42,966 bases of DNA from Epulopiscium sp. Nele67-Bin004 (lineage in GTDB: Bacteria > Bacillota_A > Clostridia > Lachnospirales > Cellulosilyticaceae). The stretch spans positions 1 to 42,966 of the forward strand of contig LNZQ01000181.1 of NCBI GenBank assembly GCA_002007315.1, given 5' to 3'. Position numbers and translations under genes: made by a program. Shown here one piece after another: positions 1 to 7,587 of this stretch. Each line of letters opens with the position of its first letter. The first letter of the stretch is position 1. The notes beneath the pieces are model-generated. The model made no database searches. It had not been told where the DNA came from and saw nothing but the letters and a program-made list of their open reading frames with translations.

Positions 1-2
1 AT

Positions 3-56
3 AAAAAAAAGACCTATATCGGTACACATCTACTATATCATACCACAAAATAGGTC
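3..56 (-). terminator. Terminator after the flagellar accessory genes
   Basis: Arms GACCTAT (11-17) and ATAGGTC (50-56) can pair, with an inner GGTA/TACC pair (21-24 and 41-44). On the minus strand the stem is followed by eight T residues (3-10). It lies 35 bases past the stop of the leftmost gene. The loop is long, so efficiency is uncertain. Confidence 0.6.
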
Positions 57-91
57 GTCAAGTGCCTTTTTATTATTTTTTCTGTAAATTT

Positions 92-523
92 CTACTTAAA
101 TCTCTTATATTTATTTATAATTTCTTCGGGTTTTTTAGGAACTATAACTTTACCAAGCTTTTGATTAAGTTCTCTTTTTAGTGAATCAGCGTTCATTTGT
201 TCTAGTCTAATCACATTATCTTTAAGGTTTAACACCACGCTAATGTTGGTTTGTAATCTCGCCACAAATGATTTATCTGTCAAAAAAGGTTTAACCTCAC
301 TATAAAGCATTTGAAATTTATTTTCTACTCTTTCGACATCATTTGTTAAATTTTCTTTAAACCCAGCCATTTGTTCAATCATGTTTAGGCTCTCATCGTC
401 TAGGGGGTCTGTACACAGCACTTGCTGCTGATTTAGTGTTATTCCTTCTATTTGACGCAATAACTTTGTTATTTCTGCTAAATAGTCATCTAACAGCTGT
501 AAATTGTTTGCTTCAGATACCAA
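92..523 (-). CDS. Helical protein of the flagellar locus (hypothetical)
   Basis: A 143-residue, almost entirely alpha-helical cytoplasmic protein without signal peptide or membrane segment. I do not recognise a family with certainty. It sits 25 bases downstream of a FlgN/FliT-like gene and close to YjfB and FlaG, so a flagellar chaperone or export accessory role is inferred from context. The start is a TTG at 521-523; it is preceded by a perfect AGGAGG (531-536 on the complementary strand) at seven bases, which decides the start despite the weak codon. The C-terminus is basic (ends KYKRFK). Confidence 0.6.
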   Translation of the reverse strand: MVSEANNLQLLDDYLAEITKLLRQIEGITLNQQQVLCTDPLDDESLNMIEQMAGFKENLTNDVERVENKFQMLYSEVKPFLTDKSFVARLQTNISVVLNLKDNVIRLEQMNADSLKRELNQKLGKVIVPKKPEEIINKYKRFK

Positions 524-548
524 AAATTTTCCTCCTTAGTTACATCAG

Positions 549-917
549 TTACATCTTGTTATTACGTTTGTCAAAATAAAACCCTTCTTCTGCATATTTA
601 CTGTATGGATTTGTGTATGCATTGTTAAATTGTTTTTGTTTTCTTAAAAGTTGTAAATCGTCTTTTGCTTCATCAAACATCTCCTCATATCTTGAAACAT
701 TTGAGGCATGTAGAGCGATAATTTCATCACGTATAACATTAAGTTCAGGATTAGTTTTATCTAATTCATCACCCATTTTTACTAGTTTTTTAATAAATCG
801 CTCTCTTTTATCAAGAAGTCTTTCAAATCTTGATGTATCTTCTGCATCAAGGTATTGTGCTTGTTGTTTAGTTACTTCTAATAATTTGTCGTATATTAGT
901 TTTTGTTGTGTATTCAT
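549..917 (-). CDS. FlgN/FliT-like flagellar chaperone
   Basis: A 122-residue helical, charged protein. Its N-terminal half (LLEVTKQQAQYLDAED...LLDKRERFI) has the pattern of FlgN/FliT-type export chaperones, which are short coiled-coil proteins holding hook-filament junction or cap subunits before export. The length fits that family (about 100-150 residues). No signal peptide. A purine-rich GGGGG ribosome binding site precedes the ATG. The next gene follows after 25 bases, so the two are probably co-transcribed. Assignment to FlgN or FliT specifically cannot be made by eye. Confidence 0.6.
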   Translation of the reverse strand: MNTQQKLIYDKLLEVTKQQAQYLDAEDTSRFERLLDKRERFIKKLVKMGDELDKTNPELNVIRDEIIALHASNVSRYEEMFDEAKDDLQLLRKQKQFNNAYTNPYSKYAEEGFYFDKRNNKM

Positions 918-966
918 CGGTGAACCCCCTAGTTTTCAATATAATTTTATTGTAACCTGATTTTTC

Positions 967-1944
967 TTACTTTATGAATTTAGTTATATCAAGTGCTAAT
1001 CTTTCTGTACTATGCTTTCTAAATTCATTAATCATGCTTTTTTGTAGTGTCAATCTTTTGTCATAATTTAATGCAAGCCTAGTTAAGTTTTTCATAATCT
1101 CACTCGCTTCCACAATACCAACTATACCAATAGCTTCTGAAAGATTATCTTTTAATAAATGTTTGCCCAACGTAACTTTTTCACGTGTTAATACTACAAA
1201 AATAACAGGCATACCTATTGCACCAAGTTCATAAATCAAATTTAAACCACCACATATAGTAACATCACAATCATCAACCAATGTTTCTATTTCATCTGGC
1301 GAATGAAATGTTATGTTTGATGCACCACACTTTAAAAGTATTTGATCACGTTGCTTAATTTCATTATCTAGCACAATTTTAAAGTTAAACTCCATTTTTT
1401 TTGCATAGTCAATTACTTGTCTCGTGATAGTGTTTGATTGCACTTCTCCCAATACTATAAGGACATTTTTTACGTTTTCATTTATACGCATAACTGGTTT
1501 ATCCAAATACTCTTGCCTAATAATAGTGTAGTCTGTACCTGTCCATTTTTCACAATTGCCTATCGTCATGTGGTCACGGCTATTTGCCCCTGCTGTCGGA
1601 TTTATAACTAAATCTGCTCTATAACTTCGTTTTAAATCTTCTGTTACATATATTATTTTATGCAACAAAGTACGACAATTTTCATCAAATTTGCCCACTT
1701 TTTCTCTACTATCAATAATTATAGTTGCACCTATATAGTTTCTAATAATATCATTATGCTCTCCTTCAGCATAACTAATAACATTAAAACCTTTTTCAGT
1801 TAAATATTTATTTGCAAAACTGTCGGCTTTACGGCACAAAAAAACTACCTCTGTATTTTTGATTAATTCGCCCGCTAATGCACCCATTCTATGTACTGGG
1901 TCTACTCCTGCAACTTTTGAACTTTCTACTTTAATAATTAGCAT
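967..1944 (-). CDS. PseG/SpsG-like UDP-sugar hydrolase or glycosyltransferase
   Basis: A 325-residue protein with the GT-B-like layout of PseG/SpsG. The N-terminus carries a variant of the G-x-G-H-x-x-R motif (VDPVHRMGALA, candidate catalytic His18), followed by IIIDS near residue 76. The C-terminal half has the nucleotide-binding GGLNLIYELGAIGMPVIFV segment near residue 232. PseG removes UDP from an altropyranose intermediate during pseudaminic acid synthesis, the nine-carbon sugar placed on flagellin. The neighbours (FlaG, YjfB, chaperones, a NeuD-like acyltransferase) support a role in flagellar glycosylation. The first glycine of the usual motif is not conserved, so a related transferase is possible. 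Confidence 0.65.
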   Translation of the reverse strand: MLIIKVESSKVAGVDPVHRMGALAGELIKNTEVVFLCRKADSFANKYLTEKGFNVISYAEGEHNDIIRNYIGATIIIDSREKVGKFDENCRTLLHKIIYVTEDLKRSYRADLVINPTAGANSRDHMTIGNCEKWTGTDYTIIRQEYLDKPVMRINENVKNVLIVLGEVQSNTITRQVIDYAKKMEFNFKIVLDNEIKQRDQILLKCGASNITFHSPDEIETLVDDCDVTICGGLNLIYELGAIGMPVIFVVLTREKVTLGKHLLKDNLSEAIGIVGIVEASEIMKNLTRLALNYDKRLTLQKSMINEFRKHSTERLALDITKFIK

Positions 1945-1976
1945 TTTATTACTCCCCTTATTCTTTTTATTATGTA

Positions 1977-2006
1977 TAAAAATAGGGTCACCTTAGCAAG
2001 TGCCCC
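1977..2006 (-). terminator. Likely terminator after yjfB
   Basis: On the minus strand GGGGCAC, a short loop and GTGACCC form a stem with one bulge, followed by TATTTTTA. It lies 25 bases past the stop of the YjfB gene and before the PseG-like gene. The T-tract is interrupted, so read-through is likely. Confidence 0.5.
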
Positions 2007-2030
2007 ATTAATACTTTTTAGATTAATCTC

Positions 2031-2222
2031 TTAAATTCTAACGTCAATTAAACTACCCAAATCTGGATTTACTGATAGTTCCATATCTTTAATGATATTC
2101 GTCATAGAGGCTCCTGCGTCTTGCATCATATCAAGCCCCAGCTTGGTTACTGCGACACTAACATTTGTTGCGGCTTCCATTTGACTTAACGACATTGATA
2201 ATGCTGCTATATCCATCGTCAT
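2031..2222 (-). CDS. yjfB: YjfB family putative motility protein
   Basis: A 63-residue protein beginning MTMDIAALSMSLSQ and ending NPDLGSLIDVRI. Both ends match the YjfB motility family: an N-terminal MDIA-ALSM-LSQ helix and a C-terminal NP-LG--ID element. The family is associated with flagellar gene sets in Firmicutes; its molecular role is not established. The first of two nearby ATG codons is preferred because a GGGGGG ribosome binding site lies seven bases upstream of it. It is 23 bases downstream of flaG and probably in the same transcript. Confidence 0.8.
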   Translation of the reverse strand: MTMDIAALSMSLSQMEAATNVSVAVTKLGLDMMQDAGASMTNIIKDMELSVNPDLGSLIDVRI

Positions 2223-2245
2223 TGCGGCTCCCCCCTCATTAGTAA

Positions 2246-2659
2246 TTATCTTTGGACATCAACAAATATACCTGCTGCGTCCCACATTTTACCAAGCATA
2301 TCCAACACTTCTTCTGATGGGATTTCTTTAATAACTTGGTCTGATGCTTTATCAACTATTTGAACTGCTACACGATTAGTTCTTTCATGCACAGAAAATC
2401 TAAGCGATGTAAATTTTAAATCTACACTGCCACTATCTGAAGATATTTCTTTTGATGCTGCTTTTACTATAGCATCTTGTTTTTCAGATTGCTCTGATCC
2501 ACTCCCGCTTCCAGAATTATCTTGACCACTATTTGAAGTTTTAACTGGTTGTGCTTGCTGTTGTGGTTGTTTGATTTCAACATCAATTGACGGTTGTTGT
2601 GTTTGTTGTTTTGGTGTTGATTGTTGACTTGCTTGTGCTATATCATTATTGATTTGCAT
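2246..2659 (-). CDS. flaG: FlaG family flagellar protein
   Basis: The C-terminal part (residues about 80-137) has the FlaG pattern, with LKFSVHE-like FTSLRFSVHERTNRV, QIVDKASDQVIKEIP and EEVLDMLGKMWDAAG. FlaG proteins influence flagellar filament length or assembly. The N-terminal 75 residues are a low-complexity Q/S/G-rich spacer. The ATG at 2657-2659 (MQINND) is chosen over an in-frame ATG nine codons upstream because GGGAGGAT stands five bases before it. A sigma-D-like promoter lies about 90 bases upstream, consistent with expression as a late flagellar gene. Confidence 0.85.
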   Translation of the reverse strand: MQINNDIAQASQQSTPKQQTQQPSIDVEIKQPQQQAQPVKTSNSGQDNSGSGSGSEQSEKQDAIVKAASKEISSDSGSVDLKFTSLRFSVHERTNRVAVQIVDKASDQVIKEIPSEEVLDMLGKMWDAAGIFVDVQR

Positions 2660-2748
2660 AATATCCTCCCTCTCATACTCGTTCAATTCTATTTTTTATT
2701 TTCTTGAATTGTTTAATGTAATTGTTTTGTAATCATTTCATAATATTT

Positions 2749-2776
2749 ATATCGTAATTTTTTCAACATAACTTTA
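2749..2776 (-). promoter_or_regulatory. Possible sigma-D (flagellar) promoter for flaG-yjfB
   Basis: On the minus strand TAAA (2773-2776), 16 bases, then TACGATAT (2749-2756). The flagellar sigma-D consensus is TAAA, about 15 bases, GCCGATAT. This site matches all of the -35 element and six of eight bases of the -10 element, directly upstream of flaG. Spacing is one base longer than consensus. Confidence 0.45.
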
Positions 2777-2800
2777 TAATGTACATACAATTAATTTGAC

Positions 2801-3433
2801 TTAACGAGCGGGTATCCCTACCACTTTTTTGTTGGCTTGTATATTAGATATTACAACTGCACCACTGCCTATTATCACATTATTTTCAATAGAAATCAAC
2901 TGGTTTATAATAGCACCTGCCCCCACGTGTGTATTGTCCCTTATAGATACACCACCACACAAGCATGCTCTAGGGCTTATATGAACATTGTCCCCCACAT
3001 TACAATCATGTTCAACAACAGCTGATGTGTTTATAATCGCTATATTGCCTATATTAGTTCCAGAATTTACTACTGCTTGAGGCATAATACATGTGCCATC
3101 ACCAATAGTTGTGTTGTCTGATATAATAGCGGAGCTATGAATTAATGTTGGCAATGTAAATCCTATTTTTTTTAATGATAAGTATATATCCATTCTTAGT
3201 TGTATCTTTTGGATTGCACCCACACAAATTACTGCGTTTTGCACCCCACTTTTATATAATTTATCTAGTTCTTCATCATTTCCTAAACAATATATATTAT
3301 TAAGAAATTTTTCACCTTTAGCTAAATTATATGCACATACGCCCACTATATTATATTTATTTGTTTCTTTTATTATGTCTACAATTACTTTGGCATGTCC
3401 ACCAGCACCAATTAAAACTATGTCTTCTTTCAT
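2801..3433 (-). CDS. NeuD/PglD-like sugar acyltransferase
   Basis: A 210-residue protein. The N-terminal Rossmann-like PglD domain is seen in VLIGAGGHAKVIVDII (residues 6-21). From about residue 95 a left-handed beta-helix of hexapeptide repeats follows (TIGDGTCI, NIGNIAII, NVGDNVHI, VGAGAII), with the VEHD catalytic histidine. It ends with the typical VVGIPAR. Such enzymes acetylate amino-sugar nucleotides or nonulosonic acids. With the PseG-like gene nearby, work on a pseudaminic or legionaminic acid precursor is the best inference. The ATG overlaps the stop of the upstream kinase gene (ATGA), suggesting translational coupling. Confidence 0.8.
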   Translation of the reverse strand: MKEDIVLIGAGGHAKVIVDIIKETNKYNIVGVCAYNLAKGEKFLNNIYCLGNDEELDKLYKSGVQNAVICVGAIQKIQLRMDIYLSLKKIGFTLPTLIHSSAIISDNTTIGDGTCIMPQAVVNSGTNIGNIAIINTSAVVEHDCNVGDNVHISPRACLCGGVSIRDNTHVGAGAIINQLISIENNVIIGSGAVVISNIQANKKVVGIPAR

Positions 3434-4014
3434 GTGTTATTACCTATCACAAAGTCACTATGTTTGCGTACATCCATTCCAAAAAAATACTTTTCCTCTA
3501 ACGGTATCCACTTTTCTATAAACATAGCAAGTTTTTCTTCGCTTTCTCTTTGCGAAAGACGCTCTATCTGCTGTTCATATGGAATATCTACAAATATTTT
3601 TATGTCATACATATCTCTAAATAACTTGTGCAAACTATATGTTCCCTCAACAACAACTAAATCTCTTAAAGGAACTTTAATTACTTCAACAAATGTTTGG
3701 CTCTGACAATTAAATCTATTGTATTTAAGCATATTTTTGTGTTCTCTTATTGGTATAACAACTTGTTCTATAAATCTTTCATAGTCGATATTTCCCCCAA
3801 TTTCTTGCATTCTTTGTGCATTTCGTTGTTCTTGTCTTAGAAAAAAATCGTCCATACTAATTATATGGCAAGCATAAGTATTGGCCAAAGCATTTGCAAG
3901 GGTGGTTTTGCCACCCCCACATTTGCCATCTATGCCAACTATAACTGGTGATTTTGCTAACGTATTTAGTAATTCTGTTATTTTTTTATCAAAATCTATG
4001 TTGTTTAGTTCCAT
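3430..4014 (-). CDS. Uridine kinase-like P-loop kinase
   Basis: A 194-residue P-loop kinase. The Walker A motif GKCGGGKT is at about residues 30-37, a MDDFF acidic motif typical of uridine kinase/phosphoribulokinase-like enzymes follows near residue 56, and VVVEGTYSL stands near residue 122. A lid-like segment with QRESEE follows. Substrate cannot be told by eye; many such short UdkA-like proteins are annotated as uridine kinase. The start overlaps the end of the upstream S-component gene by 26 bases, and its stop overlaps the NeuD-like start, so it is embedded in an operon. Confidence 0.75.
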   Translation of the reverse strand: MELNNIDFDKKITELLNTLAKSPVIVGIDGKCGGGKTTLANALANTYACHIISMDDFFLRQEQRNAQRMQEIGGNIDYERFIEQVVIPIREHKNMLKYNRFNCQSQTFVEVIKVPLRDLVVVEGTYSLHKLFRDMYDIKIFVDIPYEQQIERLSQRESEEKLAMFIEKWIPLEEKYFFGMDVRKHSDFVIGNNT

Positions 4015-4528
4015 TGATTACTCCTGTCCTGTTCAAAACAATAACTAGCGGAGGTATCATAACTAGCTGAAGTATTATTCCAGGTATTGCACCTAAAAAT
4101 GCCCCTGATATAAACCATTCAACAGTAAATGCTCCACCAGACATTCCCAAAAATACAAACATTGCTGCTCCCCAAGCCACACGTCCAAGTAACATTGATA
4201 CTATTAACGATATATAAATATTTATATTACTTTTAGGTAATTTTATATAAAGCAATCCTGCCACCAAACCATACATTCCCATTTCTATAGCCATAGATGT
4301 TGCCATCGGATAAAGTGGTGGCATACCAAACATAAATGAACGCATAATAGGCAAAATCACTCCAACTGCCATTGCATAAATTGGTCCACATACAAAACCA
4401 CATATTAATACTGGTATGTGTAACGGTAACAACATGCTCCCTATCTCTGGAATTTGACCCGTGATAAAAGGCAACACGATACCTAACGCAATAAACATCG
4501 CACTTAAAACTAAATTTTTACTTTTCAT
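3989..4528 (-). CDS. ECF transporter S component
   Basis: A 179-residue integral membrane protein with five or six hydrophobic segments, starting MKSKNLVLSAMFIALGIVLP, a common N-terminus of ECF-type S components. LPLHIPVLICGFVCGP in the second/third helix region resembles S components of the pantothenate/PanT-like group. It would bind a vitamin-like substrate and work with a shared ECF energizing module that is not in this window. The gene overlaps the upstream Gx-type gene by 11 bases. Substrate is unknown. Confidence 0.75.
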   Translation of the reverse strand: MKSKNLVLSAMFIALGIVLPFITGQIPEIGSMLLPLHIPVLICGFVCGPIYAMAVGVILPIMRSFMFGMPPLYPMATSMAIEMGMYGLVAGLLYIKLPKSNINIYISLIVSMLLGRVAWGAAMFVFLGMSGGAFTVEWFISGAFLGAIPGIILQLVMIPPLVIVLNRTGVINGTKQHRF

Positions 4529-5033
4529 ACATTTTCCCCCCTAAATAAATATAGTATAATGTATAATTCGATATATGTCCAACAAAAACACCCATTATTA
4601 CACCTACTATTGATAGTACAGGTAAATATATGATTATTGACAAGCTTTCAAGAACTAATATTGCAACGATCACTTGTCCTATATAATGAAACACTGCCCC
4701 AACAGCACTAACTCCAATAATACTAACTTTATCTGCAAAAATACTTTTCATCGCTAACATAGCAACAAAACTAAATATACCGCCTGTCAAACTATACATT
4801 ACCATGCTTGCATTTCCACCAAATATTGCCCCCAATACAACTCTTGCAAATATAATTTTTGGCACATCTTTTTTGTCAAGTGTGTAAATAGCAACGAGAG
4901 TAACAACATTTGCAAGCCCCAGCTTCGCCCCAGGTATAGGGACTGGCAAAGGTATCGCCCTCTCAACTAAGCTTAATATTAATGCAATTCCAACCAAAAG
5001 CCCCATATATACTGTTTGTTTTGTTTGACTCAT
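4518..5033 (-). CDS. Gx transporter family (HepS-like) membrane protein
   Basis: A 171-residue membrane protein with about five hydrophobic helices. The segment IPLPVPIPGAKLGLANVVTL (residues 27-46) is diagnostic of the Gx transporter family, often annotated as heptaprenyl diphosphate synthase component I. In Clostridia this family is commonly encoded beside a NusG domain II protein and ApbE, as here: the NusG II gene ends one base before it. The substrate of Gx transporters is not firmly established; a role in supplying flavin or an electron-carrier precursor for extracytosolic flavinylation has been proposed. Confidence 0.8.
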   Translation of the reverse strand: MSQTKQTVYMGLLVGIALILSLVERAIPLPVPIPGAKLGLANVVTLVAIYTLDKKDVPKIIFARVVLGAIFGGNASMVMYSLTGGIFSFVAMLAMKSIFADKVSIIGVSAVGAVFHYIGQVIVAILVLESLSIIIYLPVLSIVGVIMGVFVGHISNYTLYYIYLGGKMYEK

Positions 5034-5034
5034 A

Positions 5035-5463
5035 TTAGTTCACTATCACATCAACTTGACTATGATTTCGATTGTAGTTGCGATTATAGTTTCTGTTGTA
5101 GTTTGCACTGTGTTGGTTGTGATATCGCTCTTTTATATCAACTTGCATCTTATTTGGCAAACATATAATAGTTTGTCCCGAATGATATATATTAGGTTGA
5201 TTCATACAAAAACCGTCTGGACAACTTGCATCAACAATCGAAACTTGTTCATCTTGTATCTTTATAACATTCGTCCCATATCGTCCTTCAACGGTATATG
5301 TTCCATCTTTTTTTAAATTTAGTTCATTTACCACAGCTCCATCAACTTTCACTTCAATATACGTATCGTTATTGTTATTAAACCAGTTGCCCCCGAACAA
5401 AATACTTGGAACACAAGTTATTGCTAACAATATACCGATAATTATCATGTCCAACTTTTTCAT
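5035..5463 (-). CDS. NusG domain II-containing extracytosolic protein
   Basis: The protein has a short N-terminal membrane segment (MKKLDMIIIGILLAITCVP) and a NusG domain II core with VDASCPDGFC and GQTIICLPNKM, the usual paired-cysteine and CLPNK signatures. Despite the name, this exported domain is not a transcription factor. The start at 5461-5463 is preferred over an in-frame codon seven triplets upstream because AAAGGAG lies upstream at the right distance. After the domain there is an unusual tail of about 25 residues rich in Asn, Tyr, Arg and His with NYNR repeated three times. It precedes the Gx gene by one base and faces ApbE divergently. Confidence 0.85.
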   Translation of the reverse strand: MKKLDMIIIGILLAITCVPSILFGGNWFNNNNDTYIEVKVDGAVVNELNLKKDGTYTVEGRYGTNVIKIQDEQVSIVDASCPDGFCMNQPNIYHSGQTIICLPNKMQVDIKERYHNQHSANYNRNYNRNYNRNHSQVDVIVN

Positions 5464-5577
5464 TTTTATCACTCCTTTGTACATATGTTATCCAATTTTG
5501 CCTATAATAACGCATAAATTTTCCTATTAGTGGGCATAAATATCCCAAAATAACCCAATGATTAAGGAGGCTTTATT

Positions 5578-6579
5578 ATGATAATTTTAATTGCTATTTT
5601 ATCTTTTATAATACTACCTGCACATATATTTGCAAACACTGTGCCAATAAAGCGTACCGAGCTTTTGATGGGTACAGTTGTTAATATTAGTGTTTTTGAC
5701 GAACGACATGTTGATGCCGTTTCTGATGCATTTGATAGACTTACAGAGCTTGATGACTTGCTTAGTATCAACAAAGAAGATACTCTTATAAGTTATGTAA
5801 ATAGCTGTAGTGGCGAACGTCCTGTCGCTGTCCCAACTGATATATACAAACTAATTGACAAAAGTTTGTATTATAGTCGCATAACTGATGGTTTGTTTGA
5901 TGTCACAATAGCTCCACTAACTAATTTGTGGCGAATTGGGTTTGAAGACGCCCAAGTTCCTGATGCCGATGCAATCGAACAAACTTTGCCACTTATAGGC
6001 TATGAGAATATTTTGCTTGAGCAAGTTCAATCTACAGTATTTTTAACAAAAGAAAATATGGCACTAGACCTTGGTAGCATTGCAAAAGGATATGCCTGTG
6101 ATGAGGTTGCACGTATTTTAGATAAGCAAGGCGTAAAAAAAGCTCTTATTGATATCGGCGGCAATGTTTATGTTATCGGTAGTAGCAAAGTTGGGCTACA
6201 GCACCCGTTTCAAGATAGAGGAATACCGTTTGCGGCTCTCAATTTGACGAATAAATCAGTTGTTACTTCTGGTATATACGAAAGATTTTTAGAGGTCGAT
6301 GGCGTTATGTATCATCATTTATTAAATCCTGATACAGGTTATCCATTTGAAAACGAACTGGCAAGCGTAACTATTATCAGCAACATTTCAACTGATGGGG
6401 ACGCACTGTCAACAGGTGTGTTTGCAAAAGGGCTTGAAGACGGTATGGCATTTGTTGAAAATATTAATGGAATTGAAGCTATATTTGTAACGACAGATTA
6501 TAAAATATATATTTCCTCTGGAATTGGACATGATTTTGAAGTTGTTGACCCACAGTTTGCCCTATACTCAAATCACTAA
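5578..6579 (+). CDS. apbE: ApbE, FAD:protein FMN transferase
   Basis: A 333-residue exported protein with a signal peptide (residues 1-20, no lipobox). ApbE motifs appear in order: LLMGTVVNI (29-37), DLGSIAKGYA (164-173), IDIGGNV (191-197), SGIYERF (231-237), HLLNPDTGYP (247-256) and DGDALSTG with metal-binding Asp (273-280). ApbE covalently attaches FMN from FAD to Thr/Ser of target proteins outside the membrane. AAGGAGG precedes the ATG. It is divergent from the NusG II-Gx pair, a known association in flavin-based extracytosolic electron transfer. No FMN-binding target domain was seen in the window, so the substrate is elsewhere. Confidence 0.93.
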   Translation: MIILIAILSFIILPAHIFANTVPIKRTELLMGTVVNISVFDERHVDAVSDAFDRLTELDDLLSINKEDTLISYVNSCSGERPVAVPTDIYKLIDKSLYYSRITDGLFDVTIAPLTNLWRIGFEDAQVPDADAIEQTLPLIGYENILLEQVQSTVFLTKENMALDLGSIAKGYACDEVARILDKQGVKKALIDIGGNVYVIGSSKVGLQHPFQDRGIPFAALNLTNKSVVTSGIYERFLEVDGVMYHHLLNPDTGYPFENELASVTIISNISTDGDALSTGVFAKGLEDGMAFVENINGIEAIFVTTDYKIYISSGIGHDFEVVDPQFALYSNH

Positions 6580-6663
6580 AAAGTTGCTATCACTTGGTTT
6601 GCTAACAATTTACTCTGACTCAGATACTAAAGTTTAATTTTTCTTCATAAAATTGTGTATACT

Positions 6664-6676
6664 TATACAGTGTATA
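6664..6676. promoter_or_regulatory. Palindrome upstream of the TauE/SafE gene
   Basis: TATACAGTGTATA is a perfect 13-base palindrome around a central G, 34 bases before the start codon at 6711. Its position over the expected promoter region suggests a repressor operator, but no matching regulator can be named. Confidence 0.35.
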
Positions 6677-6710
6677 GTTATGTAATTTTATTGTAGAAAG
6701 GACTAATTTT

Positions 6711-7517
6711 ATGGAAACTATTATAATTTGTATTATCGCCGGTTTAGGGGCTGGGCTTGGCACTGGTTTTGCTGGAATGAGTGCAGCAGTTGTTATTTCG
6801 CCTATGCTTATCACGTTTCTTGACGTCAACCCATACGAGGCGATAGGGATAGCACTTGCGTCTGACGTTTTGGCTAGTGCCATATCTGCTATCACTTATG
6901 CAAGAAACAAAAATATTGATATCAAGCGTAGCAAATGGCTTATTATTAGCGTTCTAAGTTTTACGATTATAGGTAGTATTTTGGCTCACATGGTGCCACC
7001 TGCAACTATGGGTAATTTTACGGTCTATATGTCGTTGCTTATGGGGCTTAGGTTTTTATTTGCCAAAGAAAAGCCTGAAGTTGACCCTGACGCACCTATT
7101 GACCCTGAAAATCCTGATGCAGTTGCTCCTAAAAAAAGAGAATTCACTGGCAAATGGGAAGTTATCGTTCCTATAATTTGTGGGGCTGTAATCGGTTCTA
7201 TTTGTGGCTTTATCGGTGCAGGCGGTGGAATTATGATGCTGATTTTGCTAACAACGGTGCTTAACTATGAGCTTAAAACAGCTGTTGGAACAAGCGTATT
7301 TATTATGACATTTACAGCACTAGTTGGTTCAACTTCACATTTTTATCAAACTGGAGCTATGCCAGACCCGCTAATTTTTGCAACTTGTGTTATATCGACA
7401 CTGATTTTTGCACTGCTTGGAGCACGTTTTGCAAACAAAGCCGACCCAAAAGTGTTAAATAGAGCAACAGGTATAGTTCTTACAACGCTTGGTATATTTA
7501 TGATTTTCGCAAGCTAA
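6711..7517 (+). CDS. TauE/SafE family permease
   Basis: A 268-residue membrane protein with about eight hydrophobic helices arranged as two repeats. Each repeat carries the family's glycine-rich motif: GLGAGLGTGFAGMSAAVVISP near residue 10 and GSICGFIGAGGGIMMLILL near residue 162. A cytoplasmic proline/aspartate-rich loop (residues about 118-142) separates the halves. TauE/SafE proteins export or import organosulfur compounds, sulfite or other small anions; the substrate here is unknown. A GAAAGGAC ribosome binding site precedes the ATG. It follows apbE by 131 bases and probably has its own promoter. Confidence 0.85.
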   Translation: METIIICIIAGLGAGLGTGFAGMSAAVVISPMLITFLDVNPYEAIGIALASDVLASAISAITYARNKNIDIKRSKWLIISVLSFTIIGSILAHMVPPATMGNFTVYMSLLMGLRFLFAKEKPEVDPDAPIDPENPDAVAPKKREFTGKWEVIVPIICGAVIGSICGFIGAGGGIMMLILLTTVLNYELKTAVGTSVFIMTFTALVGSTSHFYQTGAMPDPLIFATCVISTLIFALLGARFANKADPKVLNRATGIVLTTLGIFMIFAS

Positions 7518-7534
7518 GTTTTTGTAACACATCA

Positions 7535-7576
7535 CCTATTTTGGAATAATATGTATATATATTATTTAAAGATAGG
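7535..7576 (+). other. Hairpin overlapping the ribosome binding site of the DUF4430-like gene
   Basis: CCTAT (7535-7539) pairs with ATAGG (7572-7576), and AATAATAT (7545-7552) with ATATTATT (7559-7566). The 3' arm contains the AGG of the likely ribosome binding site before the ATG at 7588. There is no T-tract, so a simple terminator is less likely. Confidence 0.4.
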
Positions 7577-7587
7577 ATTGATTAATA

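Noticed and set aside
5464..5577. Riboswitch between the divergent NusG II and apbE genes
   Set aside because: The gap of 114 bases must hold two promoters, and no conserved aptamer-like pairing was seen.
6620..6895. 91-residue open frame antisense to the TauE/SafE gene start
   Set aside because: It is the shadow of the permease gene, lacks a ribosome binding site and shows no protein-like pattern.
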